A DNA stretch of 36,072 bases from positions 1 through 36,072 of the forward strand of contig JAFTFV010000004.1 of the NCBI GenBank assembly GCA_017458265.1, read 5' to 3'. Shown piece by piece: positions 27,267-35,564 of the stretch. The number at the start of each line of letters is the position of its first letter. Position 1 is the stretch's first letter. This DNA comes from Bacteroidales bacterium. GTDB taxonomy: Bacteria; Bacteroidota; Bacteroidia; Bacteroidales; UBA932. Under the pieces are notes generated by a model, which was given only the letters and a program-made list of their open reading frames with translations, did no database searches and was not told the DNA's origin. The position numbers were made by a program, and so were the translations under genes.

Positions 27267-27860
27267 ATGCGTAAAGTTTATCTTCTCATGGCAGCCGCAG
27301 CCATTCTCATGGTAGGTTGCAAGAACAATGGTTCAAAGAAGGCTGCCGCAGCCGCAGCAGCTCAGGAAGAGGAAGCCGCAGCAGCAGCTGCCCAGGCTTA
27401 CAATGACGCCATCGACGCTTTCGAGGCACAGGAAGGCGAGGAAATCAACATCCGCGAGGCCGTTGAGAAGCTCTCCGCAGCACAGCCCGGTGCAGCAGTC
27501 GAGTCTGTTGCCGAAACCCTCGAAAAGAACCCCGATGCAGTCCTTCCTTTCCAGGCAGTTGAGGTAAAGCCCACCTTCGAAGGTGGCGATGCCAACGACT
27601 TCTCCAAGTGGGTCAACAGCCACCTCGAGTATCCTCAGGAAGCAGTTGACAAGAACATCGCAGGCAAGGTCGTCCTCCAGTTCACCGTAAACAAACTCGG
27701 TGAGGTTAAGGATGTCAAGGTTGTCCGCGGAGTCAACGAACTCCTCGACAACGAAGCTGTGCGTGTAGTTGCTTCTTCACCCAAGTGGGAGCCTGCTACC
27801 CAGAACGGTGTTCCCGTGTCTGTGAACTACACCTTCCCTGTTATCTTCAAGATCAACTAA
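27267..27860 (+). CDS. lipoprotein with TonB C-terminal domain
   Basis: A 197-residue protein with a lipoprotein signal (MRKVYLLMAAAAILMVGC, Cys18). An Ala/Lys/Glu-rich helical segment follows (about residues 24-60, with runs of Ala), then a TonB C-terminal domain (about 105-197): FQAVEVKPTFEGGDANDFSKWV, LEYPQEAVDKNIAGKVVLQFTVN and LGEVKDVKVVRG. TonB normally has an inner-membrane helix and a proline-rich spanner; this one is lipid-anchored with no Pro-rich region, so it may not energise receptors in the classic way. It is adjacent to the B12 locus but has its own promoter. Confidence 0.85.
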   Translation: MRKVYLLMAAAAILMVGCKNNGSKKAAAAAAAQEEEAAAAAAQAYNDAIDAFEAQEGEEINIREAVEKLSAAQPGAAVESVAETLEKNPDAVLPFQAVEVKPTFEGGDANDFSKWVNSHLEYPQEAVDKNIAGKVVLQFTVNKLGEVKDVKVVRGVNELLDNEAVRVVASSPKWEPATQNGVPVSVNYTFPVIFKIN

Positions 27861-27862
27861 GG

Positions 27863-28756
27863 TCAGAAGAGTTTTCCTGTAGAAAACTTATCCCTGAGGC
27901 CCTGAAGTTCGTCCGATGTTGCAGGACGGTTCAGGGCTTCTTTGCGTTCTTTCTGGAACTGGGCCTTGAGGCGTGCGAACTGCCTCTTGGTGTCAAGGGT
28001 GAAGTCTCCGCCTTCAATCCAGGCGTAGTATGAAGGTTCGGTGTTCCAGACCTCACGGGCAGTCTTGCCCTTGTGCTTTCCGAAACTTACCACCGCTTCA
28101 CCTTCTTCATTCAGGTACAGGCGTCCTGCATAGTCGACGGTGCGGGGACGGCCGGCTACTCCAGCGAGGAAGTTCACGTCATTCTTGAGCTTGTCCTGAT
28201 ACATGTCCAGCTGGCCTTTGAGCACCTTGTAGGTGGCTACGGTGTCGGCCTCGGCGGTGTGGGCGTTTTCGAAGTCCTCGCCGCCGCAGTAGAAGCGGTA
28301 TGCAGCCTTCAGGTTGCGGGGCTCCATGTAATGATATATGTTCTGGACGTCCACCATGAGCTTGGAGTGTAGGTCGATGTCGAAGTCCATGTGCATGTAG
28401 AGCCTTACGCGTTCGATTTCCTCTGCAAGCATGGGAAGGTCGAACTTGGCGGAGTTGAAGCCTGCAAGGTCTGCATCCTGGAGCCAGTCAAGGACCTCCT
28501 GGACGCAGTCGCAGAAACGCGGCTCGCCTGCAAGGTCTTCATCTTTGAGACCGTTCACTGCCGACGCCTGCGGTGAAATGGGATACTGGCACTGGTTAAC
28601 GTAATCCCAGGGCTTGAAACGCCACGTCTTGATGCGGGTTTCGCCGCCGGGAAACACTTTTACGAAAGATAGCTCTGCAATGCAGTCAGAGGCAATATTA
28701 AGGCCGGTGCTCTCAATGTCGAAAAATAGAAGAGGCCTTTGTAGGTTCAGTTCCAT
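27863..28756 (-). CDS. DEDDh 3'-5' exonuclease (DnaQ-like)
   Basis: A 297-residue protein with an RNase T/DnaQ exonuclease domain: Asp13 and Glu15 in FFDIESTG, Asp106 in FNSAKFDLP, His166 and Asp171 in NAHTAEADT complete the DEDDh set. Residues about 205-265 form a small extra domain with FGKHKGKTAREVW, PSYYAWIEGGDF, seen C-terminal to such exonucleases in Bacteroidota. The gene follows dnaN by 18 nt, so it may be cotranscribed with the sliding clamp and act in proofreading or repair. Its exact relation to the replicative epsilon subunit is not clear. Confidence 0.9.
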   Translation of the reverse strand: MELNLQRPLLFFDIESTGLNIASDCIAELSFVKVFPGGETRIKTWRFKPWDYVNQCQYPISPQASAVNGLKDEDLAGEPRFCDCVQEVLDWLQDADLAGFNSAKFDLPMLAEEIERVRLYMHMDFDIDLHSKLMVDVQNIYHYMEPRNLKAAYRFYCGGEDFENAHTAEADTVATYKVLKGQLDMYQDKLKNDVNFLAGVAGRPRTVDYAGRLYLNEEGEAVVSFGKHKGKTAREVWNTEPSYYAWIEGGDFTLDTKRQFARLKAQFQKERKEALNRPATSDELQGLRDKFSTGKLF

Positions 28757-28774
28757 ACTGTGCGCGGGCCCGAG

Positions 28775-29896
28775 CTATTGTATCATTATAGGCATGAGGA
28801 TACCGCAGACCTTTTCGGTGTCGGCTTCTTCCTCTGAAGGGAGGATGAGGGCGGCGCGGCGGGCATCGGCAAACTTGATCACCAGGGTGTTGCAGGCCAT
28901 GTTGGCGAGAATTTCGGTGAGGAAGGTGGATTTGAAGCCGATGGTGAGGTCTTCGCCGTGGTAGTCGCAGATAATCTTCTCATAGGCAGCAAGGGCGAAG
29001 CCGAGGTCCTGTGCCGATATTTCCAGCTGTCCTTCCTTGAGGGTGAGCTTGATGTGGTTGGATGCCTTGTTGGAGCACACGGCAACGCGTTTTACGGTAT
29101 TCAGGAGAAGCTGACGGTCGATGGAAAGGACGTTGGAGTTGGAGGTGGGGATTACGTCCCTGTACTTGGGGTACTTGCCAACTACCAGACGGCATACCAT
29201 TGTGGTGGCGCCGAAGGTGAACTGTGCGGTTGCGCTGTCAAATGCAATCTCTACGTCTTCCACATCCTTGCCAATGATGGAACGCAGCACGGATGCCGGT
29301 TTCTTGTGGAGGATGAATGAAGCCTTCTCCGTGGCCTTTACGTCCTTGGTGGTGTAGCAGATGAGCTTGTGGGAATCGGATGCGACAAGGGTTGTGGAGT
29401 CAAGGTCGATGTCGAAGAAGATACCGTTCATTGCGGGACGGATTTCATCGTCGGCAGTGGCGTAAACCGTGCTCTGGATGCCTTCGACGAGGCTTTCGGC
29501 AGGGAAGGAGACCTTGAGGGCGTCGTCACCGGTGGTCTTGATTTCCGGATAGTCGTCTGCAGGGAAGTAGGGAAGGACGGAGTTTCCGCTTGCCCAGCCG
29601 CATTCGAAGGAACTTTCGGAAACGGTGCGGATGCGGATGGGCTGGTCCGGCAGTTCCTTGAGAAGGTCTGTCATATGACGGGCGGGAACGGCGATGGAGC
29701 CGTCTTCTTCACCGGATTCGACCTCTACGGTGGTGCGGAGGGTAAGTTCGGAGTCCGATGCGGTAATCTCCAGCAGGTTGCCCTTCAGTACAAAGAGGAA
29801 GTTCTCCAGGATAGCGAGGGGAGACTTGGAAGGGATGGCCTTGGAAACGTCCATGAGGGCCTTGAGGAGATTGGTGCTGGAAATAGTCAGTTTCAT
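28775..29896 (-). CDS. dnaN: DNA polymerase III beta subunit (sliding clamp)
   Basis: A 373-residue clamp protein, normal length, three domains of about 120 residues: MKLTISSTNLLKALMDVSKAIPSKS at the start, RHMTDLLKELPDQPIRI, FILHKKPASVLRSIIGKD and RVAVCSNKASNHIKLTL, ending ILMPIMIQ as clamps do. It dimerises on DNA and tethers polymerase. It is not next to dnaA in this window. The promoter lies in the 91-bp gap shared with htrA, and an exonuclease gene follows. Confidence 0.97.
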   Translation of the reverse strand: MKLTISSTNLLKALMDVSKAIPSKSPLAILENFLFVLKGNLLEITASDSELTLRTTVEVESGEEDGSIAVPARHMTDLLKELPDQPIRIRTVSESSFECGWASGNSVLPYFPADDYPEIKTTGDDALKVSFPAESLVEGIQSTVYATADDEIRPAMNGIFFDIDLDSTTLVASDSHKLICYTTKDVKATEKASFILHKKPASVLRSIIGKDVEDVEIAFDSATAQFTFGATTMVCRLVVGKYPKYRDVIPTSNSNVLSIDRQLLLNTVKRVAVCSNKASNHIKLTLKEGQLEISAQDLGFALAAYEKIICDYHGEDLTIGFKSTFLTEILANMACNTLVIKFADARRAALILPSEEEADTEKVCGILMPIMIQ

Positions 29897-29932
29897 ATCT
29901 TGTTCTTCTTATAGTCAGTTCACAAATATAAT

Positions 29933-29940
29933 CATTTTCC
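29933..29940 (-). promoter_or_regulatory. -7 element of the dnaN promoter
   Basis: TATATTTG on the minus strand matches TAnnTTTG, giving a transcript start near 29926 and a leader of about 30 nt. It is back to back with the htrA promoter at 29947. Confidence 0.55.
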
Positions 29941-29946
29941 TTGAAA

Positions 29947-29962
29947 TGGCATAAGTTTTGAG
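29947..29962 (+). promoter_or_regulatory. sigma54-like promoter of htrA
   Basis: TGGCAT, 5 nt, TTGAG matches TGGCAC-N5-TTGCA in 8 of 10 key positions with GG and G at the -24/-12 spacing. The predicted start is near 29973, upstream of both candidate start codons. dnaK carries a similar element in this window. Confidence 0.5.
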
Positions 29963-29987
29963 AAATATTGCGCCGGAAAATACTTAA

Positions 29988-31454
29988 ATGATTCAAGATA
30001 TGAAAAGAGGATTTTTGACTGTACTGCTTTCAGTCCTTGCAGGTGGCATAACAGCCTATGCAGTGGTAAAAGCAACCCAACCTGAACCCACAACCCCCGG
30101 CGCAGTTACGACAGATGAAAACGGCAAGGCCGTAGAATACCGTACTGTCAATTTGGCAGAAACTGACTATCCGGACTTCACATATGCCGCCGAATCGGCA
30201 GTGGAGGCCGTCGTCTATGTAGAGGTAACGGTGCAGCGCCGCCAGCAATACCAGAATATCGACCCGTTCTTCCGCTTCTTCTTCGGAGACGAGTATGCAA
30301 TGCCTCAGCAGCGTGAAGCCAAGGGCAGCGGCAGCGGTGTCATCATCCGCCCTGACGGCTATATCGTCACCAACAATCATGTGGTTGACGGTGCAACCAA
30401 GATACAGATAACCCTGAACAACAACCAGCAGTATGACGCAACGGTCATCGGCACTGACCCTGCGACGGATGTTGCAATCATCAAGGTAGACGCTACCGGC
30501 CTTCCCACCATTCCTCTCGGAGACTCTGACAAGCTCCGTCTCGGAGAGTGGGTGCTGGCTATCGGTTCACCTCTTGGCGTGCAGCTGCGTTCCACGATCA
30601 CTGCCGGTATCGTATCGGCAAAGGGCCGTTCCATGCCTGACGGCAGCGGTGAATTCAAGATCGAATCCTTCATCCAGACCGATGCAGCCGTTAATCCCGG
30701 CAACTCCGGCGGCGCCCTTGTGAACAAGAAAGGCGAACTGGTGGGCATCAACACCGCCATCGTTTCCCAGACCGGCTCCTACAGCGGATATTCCTTCGCA
30801 GTCCCTGTGAATATCGTCAAGAGGGTGGTCGATGACCTTATCGACTTCGGCTCCGTAAAGCGCGCAGTCCTTGGTATTTCCATGGGCACTGTGGACAAGA
30901 AAATTGCCGACGAAATGAAACTTTCCTCCGTGTCGGGCGTATATATTAACGAGGTTTCCAAGGGAAGCGCCGCCGACAAGGCCGGCCTTCGCAAGGATGA
31001 CGTCATCATAGCCATTGACGGACAGAAGATTACGGATGCTTCATCGGTTCAGGCAAAGGTTGCCGGGTATCATCCCGGAGACAGTGCCGACATCGCCTAC
31101 ATCCGTGACGGCAAGACCGCCCACGTAACAGTAGTCTTCCAGGCCGCCGCTGCAACTAACGGAGAAGTTGCCCTTGACGGCACCACCGAATTCTACGGTG
31201 CAAAACTCCGCGCCGCCGATTCAGAGACCTTGAAGGCACTGAATCTCAAGAGCGGAGTGGAGATTGTCTCCCTTGGCAGCGGGAAGATGGCCGATGCCGG
31301 AGCCCGCGAAGGAAGTATCATCGTCTATGTCAACGACAAGCCCGTCTCGAAACCCGAGGAAGTAGTGGCCCAGGCCAAGAAGGCAGCCCGCGCAGTATAT
31401 GTAGAGGGTGTTGACAGAAACGGCAGGGCGTTCTACTTCGGTTTTGGAAAGTAG
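29988..31454 (+). CDS. htrA: periplasmic serine protease of the HtrA/DegP-Do family
   Basis: A 488-residue envelope-stress protease and chaperone. A signal or anchor segment (GFLTVLLSVLAGGITAYAVV, about residues 8-27) precedes the trypsin-like domain with His131 (TNNHVVDG), Asp161 (ATDVAIIKVD) and Ser240 (NPGNSGGAL). A first PDZ domain follows (YINEVSKGSAADKAGLRKDDVIIAIDG), then a second, more degenerate PDZ with VEIVSLGSGKMADAGAREGSIIVYVND. ATG at 29988 gives MIQDMKRG; ATG at 30000 (MKRG) is equally plausible. rpoD starts 14 nt after its stop. Confidence 0.96.
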   Translation: MIQDMKRGFLTVLLSVLAGGITAYAVVKATQPEPTTPGAVTTDENGKAVEYRTVNLAETDYPDFTYAAESAVEAVVYVEVTVQRRQQYQNIDPFFRFFFGDEYAMPQQREAKGSGSGVIIRPDGYIVTNNHVVDGATKIQITLNNNQQYDATVIGTDPATDVAIIKVDATGLPTIPLGDSDKLRLGEWVLAIGSPLGVQLRSTITAGIVSAKGRSMPDGSGEFKIESFIQTDAAVNPGNSGGALVNKKGELVGINTAIVSQTGSYSGYSFAVPVNIVKRVVDDLIDFGSVKRAVLGISMGTVDKKIADEMKLSSVSGVYINEVSKGSAADKAGLRKDDVIIAIDGQKITDASSVQAKVAGYHPGDSADIAYIRDGKTAHVTVVFQAAAATNGEVALDGTTEFYGAKLRAADSETLKALNLKSGVEIVSLGSGKMADAGAREGSIIVYVNDKPVSKPEEVVAQAKKAARAVYVEGVDRNGRAFYFGFGK

Positions 31455-31468
31455 ACTAAACTGTAGAA

Positions 31469-32329
31469 ATGAGGCAACTTAAAATTACCAAGTCCATCAC
31501 CAACCGCGAAAGCGCGTCTTTGGACAAGTACCTGCAGGAGATCGGCCGTGAAGAGCTTGTAACTCCTGATGAAGAAGTGGAACTGGCACAGCGTATCCGC
31601 AAAGGAGACCAGGAAGCCCTTGAAAAACTCACCCGCGCAAACCTCAGGTTCGTGGTGTCTGTGGCAAAGCAGTACCAGAACCAGGGTCTGAGCCTTCCTG
31701 ACCTTATCAACGAAGGCAACCTGGGTCTTATCAAGGCTGCCGAAAAATTCGACGAAACCCGTGGCTTCAAGTTCATCTCCTACGCCGTATGGTGGATCCG
31801 CCAGAGCATCCTTCAGGCACTTGCAGAGCAGAGCCGTATCGTACGTCTCCCTCTGAACCAGGTGGGCTCACTCAACAAGATAAACAAGGCTCTCTCAAAG
31901 TTTGAGCAGGAGAACGAACGTCAGCCTTCGAACGAGGAACTCTCAGAGATGATCGACGTCCCCAAGGACAAGATCTCCGACACCCTCCGCGTTTCCGGCC
32001 GCCACGTATCAGTTGATGCACCTTTCGTGGAAGGAGAGGACAACTCCCTTCTTGACGTGCTCCCCAACGACGATTCTCCCTCCGCCGACAAGGGCCTCGT
32101 CAACGAAAGCCTCAACACAGAGATTGAACGTGCTCTTTCCACCCTCACTGACCGTGAGAGGGAAATCATCAAGAGTTTCTTCGGAATCGGCTGTCAGGAA
32201 ATGACTCTCGAAGAGATTGGCGAACGCTTCGGCCTTACCCGTGAAAGGGTGCGCCAGATCAAGGAAAAGGCCATTCGCCGCCTCAAGAGTCCTTCACGCA
32301 GCAAACTCCTTAAAAGTTACCTGGGATGA
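31469..32329 (+). CDS. rpoD: primary sigma factor RpoD/SigA, Bacteroidota type
   Basis: A 286-residue sigma70 without a long region 1.1, the size of the Bacteroidota housekeeping sigma. It starts [22 protein letters not shown] (region 1.2), with [11 protein letters not shown] and [18 protein letters not shown] (2.1-2.2), [15 protein letters not shown] (2.3-2.4), VSVDAPF (region 3) and [23 protein letters not shown] (4.2 helix-turn-helix). It would read the TTTG / TAnnTTTG promoters seen throughout the window. The stop overlaps the argS start as ATGA, so translation is coupled. Confidence 0.97.
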   Translation: MRQLKITKSITNRESASLDKYLQEIGREELVTPDEEVELAQRIRKGDQEALEKLTRANLRFVVSVAKQYQNQGLSLPDLINEGNLGLIKAAEKFDETRGFKFISYAVWWIRQSILQALAEQSRIVRLPLNQVGSLNKINKALSKFEQENERQPSNEELSEMIDVPKDKISDTLRVSGRHVSVDAPFVEGEDNSLLDVLPNDDSPSADKGLVNESLNTEIERALSTLTDREREIIKSFFGIGCQEMTLEEIGERFGLTRERVRQIKEKAIRRLKSPSRSKLLKSYLG

Positions 32330-34053
32330 GTCCGGAAAAATTCATTCAGACAAAGGCCGCAGAGGCCATCAAAGCAATCTATGGAACTGAAGTGGCGGAA
32401 ACGTCACTTCAGGTTTCTGTTACCCGCAAGGAGTTCGAGGGAGACTACACCCTGGTAACCTTCCCGCTCCTCAAAATAACCCGCCAGGCGCCTGATGTCA
32501 CGGGCAATGCAATTGGTGAGTATCTGATGGCAAACTGCCCTGAGATAAGCGCGTTCAACAGCGTGAAGGGCTTTTTGAACCTGTCATTCTCTCCTCTGTA
32601 CTGGAACGAGACTCTCCGTGACATCGCAGCTGATGCAGCTTATGGTCAGCTGCCTTCTACAGGAAAGCGCATCATGGTGGAGTTCTCCTCTCCCAATACA
32701 AACAAGCCGCTGCATCTTGGCCATATCCGCAACAACCTTCTCGGAGACAGCGTTTCCCGCATCCTCAAGGCCTGTGGCAATGACGTTATCAAAGCTACGC
32801 TTGTGAATGACCGCGGCGTACATATCTGCAAGTCCATGTATGCCTGGGAGAAGCTTTTCAACGGGGCCACTCCTGAAAGCACCGGCAAGAAGGGAGACCA
32901 CCTTGTGGGAGACTGCTATGTGGCTTATGCCAAGCTTGAGAAGGAGCATCCGGAGGTACTGGACGACGTTCACAAGATGCTTGTGAAGTGGGAAGAGGGA
33001 GACCCTCACGTGAGGAAACTCTGGACCATGATGAACGGCTGGGTGTTCAAGGGCTTCGACGAGACTTACAAGTCTCTTGGCATTTCCTTCGACAAGGTAG
33101 ACCACGAGTCCGACACATATCTGCTTGGAAAGGAACTGGTCCAGGAAGGCCTCAGGAAAGGAGTCTTCGAAACCGAACCGGACGGCAGCGTGTGGTGCGA
33201 CCTCACCGCCGACGGCCTTGACCGTAAGCTTGTCCTCCGCGGAGACGGCACCTCCGTCTACATCACTCAGGACTTGGGAACTGCCGAGCGCCGTTTCGCT
33301 CAGTACAACCTTGACTCTCATGTGTACGTTGTCGGCAATGAGCAGGACTATCATTTCCAGGTGCTCAAACTCATCCTTGGAAAGCTTGGCTTTGACTGGG
33401 CATCCCGCATTTACCATCTCTCTTATGGTATGGTAGAACTCCCGGAAGGCAAGATGAAATCCCGCGAAGGTACCGTTGTCGACGCCGACGACCTCATCGC
33501 CAGCATGGAGGAGGAAGCCCGCCGCACCTCAGAGGAAAGCGGCAAGCTCACAGACCTCTCAGAAGATGAAAAGGCCAGCCTGTACCATACAATCGGCCTT
33601 GGTGCCCTGAAGTACTTCATCATCAAGGTTGACCCCAAGAAGACAATGCTCTTCAACCCCAAGGAGTCCATCGATTTCAATGGCAATACAGGCCCCTTCA
33701 TCCAGTACACTCACGCGCGCATTTCCTCCATCCTCCGCAAGGCCTCAGCAGATTTCTCCTCTGCCGATGTCATGTCTGCCGAGCCTTCTGCCAAGGAAAT
33801 CCGCCTTGTGAAGCTTCTTGGTCTGTTCCCCGGCAAGGTTGCCGAGGCCGGCGCCGCCCTCAGCCCCGCCGTCATCGCCAACTATGCCTATGACCTGGCT
33901 AAGGAGTTCAACCAGTACTATCACGACACCCCCATCCTGAAGGAGTCCGATGAGGCTATCCTGCGTTACCGCCTGGTCCTCATCGACGCCGTAGCCCGCG
34001 TCCTCCGCTCCGCCATGGGCCTCCTGGGCATCGACCTTCCGGAAAGGATGTAG
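32326..34053 (+). CDS. argS: arginyl-tRNA synthetase
   Basis: A 575-residue class I synthetase. The N-terminal Add-1 domain covers about 1-110, the HIGH motif is HLGH (130-133) in [17 protein letters not shown], and [21 protein letters not shown] contains the KMSKS-like loop. The anticodon-binding domain ends [19 protein letters not shown]. Normal length for the family. It starts 4 nt inside rpoD and is the last housekeeping gene before the accessory region. Confidence 0.97.
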   Translation: MSPEKFIQTKAAEAIKAIYGTEVAETSLQVSVTRKEFEGDYTLVTFPLLKITRQAPDVTGNAIGEYLMANCPEISAFNSVKGFLNLSFSPLYWNETLRDIAADAAYGQLPSTGKRIMVEFSSPNTNKPLHLGHIRNNLLGDSVSRILKACGNDVIKATLVNDRGVHICKSMYAWEKLFNGATPESTGKKGDHLVGDCYVAYAKLEKEHPEVLDDVHKMLVKWEEGDPHVRKLWTMMNGWVFKGFDETYKSLGISFDKVDHESDTYLLGKELVQEGLRKGVFETEPDGSVWCDLTADGLDRKLVLRGDGTSVYITQDLGTAERRFAQYNLDSHVYVVGNEQDYHFQVLKLILGKLGFDWASRIYHLSYGMVELPEGKMKSREGTVVDADDLIASMEEEARRTSEESGKLTDLSEDEKASLYHTIGLGALKYFIIKVDPKKTMLFNPKESIDFNGNTGPFIQYTHARISSILRKASADFSSADVMSAEPSAKEIRLVKLLGLFPGKVAEAGAALSPAVIANYAYDLAKEFNQYYHDTPILKESDEAILRYRLVLIDAVARVLRSAMGLLGIDLPERM

Positions 34054-34055
34054 AG

Positions 34056-34092
34056 GTGTGCTTCGGCTTGGTTTTTCAAGGCCGCGATACAC
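34056..34092. terminator. hairpin after argS
   Basis: GTGT and CGGCTTG pair with CAAGGCCG and ACAC (one bulge) around a T-rich loop, 3 nt after the argS stop. No T tract follows on the plus strand, so an intrinsic terminator is uncertain. Confidence 0.3.
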
Positions 34093-34094
34093 GC

Positions 34095-34148
34095 AAACCA
34101 CCGTTTTCTGCCCCCTGTGAGCATAAACGGTGGTTTGACTGTATCTGG
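34095..34148. repeat. palindromic repeat copy 1, left of the TA module
   Basis: Perfect 12-bp inverted arms AAACCACCGTTT (34095-34106) and AAACGGTGGTTT (34125-34136), followed by TGTATCTGG (34140-34148). Copy 3 at 35118 shares the arms, a similar loop (TGAGC) and TGTATCTGG. It could end the TA transcript. Confidence 0.85.
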
Positions 34149-34184
34149 CAGGATCACCTCTATGCCAGAGATTCCGCTTTATTA

Positions 34185-34652
34185 TTATCGAATGTCTGTC
34201 AACTCGCTTATTATTTTATCGGGCAATCCGAAACGTGCGAGTTTGTCACGAATCTTATCAATAGCATCATTCTGACCTGATCGAAAGGCAAGATTCCATA
34301 AGTGGCTTTCTTCTTCATTCGGCTCAGCAAGAGCATAAGTTCTTGTTTGTTGTGGCGTATATCCATCAACGACATCAGACGCCTTGAGTGTGTCCAGGTT
34401 GTAATTTGCCTGCAGATTCAGCCATACATGTGCAGGTATCTGCAATGCGTTTTCCAACCTTGCCGCCAATTGCGGAGAGATATTCCTTGCACCATGGAGG
34501 AGCGCACTCAGGTGTGAGGGCTGAAGACCGATGGTTTGAGCGAACACCTTTTGCTTAATGCCCCTAGATTTCAACTCTTCTTGCAGAATTGTGCCGGGGT
34601 GTTGCGGCCTGAAAGGCCTGGTCTCATTTTTTGTTCCCATAGTGAGTATCAT
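34185..34652 (-). CDS. higA: HigA-type antitoxin with helix-turn-helix
   Basis: A 155-residue protein (151 if the second ATG at 34640 is used) with an XRE-type domain typical of HigA/VapI antitoxins: PQHPGTILQEELKSRGIKQKVFA, then QTIGLQPSHLSALLHGARNISPQLAARLENAL and PAHVWLNLQANYNLD. The C-terminal 65 residues are an uncharacterised extension. It follows the toxin gene with a 29-nt overlap, the toxin-first order usual for higBA. It neutralises the toxin and probably represses the shared promoter through the palindrome at 34976. Confidence 0.85.
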   Translation of the reverse strand: MILTMGTKNETRPFRPQHPGTILQEELKSRGIKQKVFAQTIGLQPSHLSALLHGARNISPQLAARLENALQIPAHVWLNLQANYNLDTLKASDVVDGYTPQQTRTYALAEPNEEESHLWNLAFRSGQNDAIDKIRDKLARFGLPDKIISELTDIR

Positions 34653-34944
34653 CTATTTCGATTAACTTTAATGTGAGGAGGTCTTCTTTTTCCTCGAATA
34701 TGAGGCGGTGTACATATCGGTTATGCAATCTTACAGAAGAGAGCCCCGAGTATTCATGTCTTAGCTTTTCATAATGTAAGAAGCTGAACATTTTCAGTTC
34801 ATCAGTATTATTCACAGCTTCCATTATTTGGTATGCTCGCATCAAACCCAAAAGCAGTGTTTCGTTTTTGGATATTAGTCTGTACTTCCTGTTCTGCCCA
34901 GACTCAATCAGTTCTCTCAAGTCTTCATCCATCTCTACTCTCAT
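34624..34944 (-). CDS. higB: HigB/RelE-like toxin
   Basis: From ATG at 34942-34944 the product is 106 residues: MRVEMDEDLRELIESGQN at the start, central helices, then SSVRLHNRYVHRLIFEEKED and a final LIEIDDTHYGNKK strand, the pattern of RelE-superfamily killer proteins (mRNA interferases). An in-frame extension to 35046 would run through the operator and promoter, so it is rejected. Toxin first, antitoxin overlapping downstream. Codon use and the AT-rich surroundings differ from the housekeeping genes, consistent with horizontal gain. Confidence 0.75.
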   Translation of the reverse strand: MRVEMDEDLRELIESGQNRKYRLISKNETLLLGLMRAYQIMEAVNNTDELKMFSFLHYEKLRHEYSGLSSVRLHNRYVHRLIFEEKEDLLTLKLIEIDDTHYGNKK

Positions 34945-34960
34945 GTGCAATAACTTTTTG

Positions 34961-34968
34961 CAAATATA
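34961..34968 (-). promoter_or_regulatory. -7 element of the TA promoter
   Basis: TATATTTG on the minus strand matches TAnnTTTG, 17 nt before the toxin ATG; transcription would begin near 34954. Confidence 0.65.
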
Positions 34969-34975
34969 TAAATAA

Positions 34976-34992
34976 TTACCAAGATTTGGTAA
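34976..34992. promoter_or_regulatory. palindromic operator of the TA module
   Basis: TTACCAA, GAT, TTGGTAA is a perfect 7-bp inverted repeat starting 8 bp upstream of the -7 element and covering the -33 region. It is well placed for autorepression by the antitoxin. Confidence 0.7.
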
Positions 34993-35056
34993 CTTTTCGG
35001 CGGGGATTGTTGAAGAATTATGATGCAGCGAAGGGACTAAGCTCATTGATACATTC

Positions 35057-35099
35057 AGACCACCACTTTAGGCCTGTAATGGCGGCGAAGTGGTGGTTT
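35057..35099. repeat. palindromic repeat copy 2, diverged
   Basis: Arms AGACCACCACTT (35057-35068) and AAGTGGTGGTTT (35088-35099). Relative to copies 1 and 3, two adjacent bases of the left arm (GT to AC) changed together with the matching bases of the right arm (AC to GT), so pairing is kept. Confidence 0.75.
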
Positions 35100-35117
35100 G
35101 ACGTAGTTTAAACAATG

Positions 35118-35173
35118 CCAAACCACCGTTTTCGGCCTCTGGTGAGCTGAAACGGTGGTTTGGATGTATCTGG
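35118..35173. repeat. palindromic repeat copy 3, right of the TA module
   Basis: Perfect 14-bp arms CCAAACCACCGTTT (35118-35131) and AAACGGTGGTTTGG (35150-35163), followed by TGTATCTGG (35165-35173). Same orientation and layout as copy 1 on the other side of the TA genes. Confidence 0.85.
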
Positions 35174-35213
35174 AGGAACTGCCTATAGCATTATCATATG
35201 TCAGGGAGGGGTA

Positions 35214-35564
35214 TTAGGTGAAATAGGGTTTGGGGGCAAGTTGGAGGCCCATTTGGTGGAGTTTGGTTTCGATTTCGTCAATGGTCTTTTGGCCGCACCG
35301 TCTTGTGATGAGAAGGTCTTCCCTTGAGTGGGTGATAAGTTCAAGGACCGTGTGGATGTCCCTTTCCTGGAACAAGTAATTTGCACGTTTCGAGAGTCCG
35401 AGGGATTCGACGGGGATAAGCTCTACGGGCATGACTATCCGGGCACGCGCTATAACAGCCCGGCGCTCCTCTTCATAAGTCTCATGATGGTGCTCCGGGA
35501 TATAGCGGCTTCGCCGCTCTTCAATTTGCTTGATGGCAAGCTCGCTTGCGGACAGTTGCTTCAT
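35214..35564 (-). CDS. stand-alone RNA polymerase alpha-CTD-like protein
   Basis: A 116-residue protein with an N-terminal charged helical part (about 1-45, Glu/Arg/His-rich) and a C-terminal domain (about 48-116) like the C-terminal domain of RNA polymerase alpha: VESLGLSKRANYLFQERDIHTV, then LITHSREDLLITRRCGQKTI and DEIETKLHQMGLQL. The helix-hairpin-helix Gly-x-Lys of alpha-CTD is kept (GQK), and the Arg equivalent to E. coli R265 is present, but the N268 position is Tyr. It lacks the alpha N-terminal assembly domain. It may act at promoters as a small regulator, which is inference. A possible 270-nt structured leader lies upstream. Confidence 0.75.
   Translation of the reverse strand: MKQLSASELAIKQIEERRSRYIPEHHHETYEEERRAVIARARIVMPVELIPVESLGLSKRANYLFQERDIHTVLELITHSREDLLITRRCGQKTIDEIETKLHQMGLQLAPKPYFT

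Noticed and set aside
34054-34184. tRNA gene after argS
   Set aside because: The hairpins do not form a cloverleaf and there is no T-loop GTTCRA motif.
34945-35213. CRISPR array suspected from repeated hairpins
   Set aside because: Only three copies, unequal spacing, self-complementary, no cas genes; a palindromic repeat family fits better.
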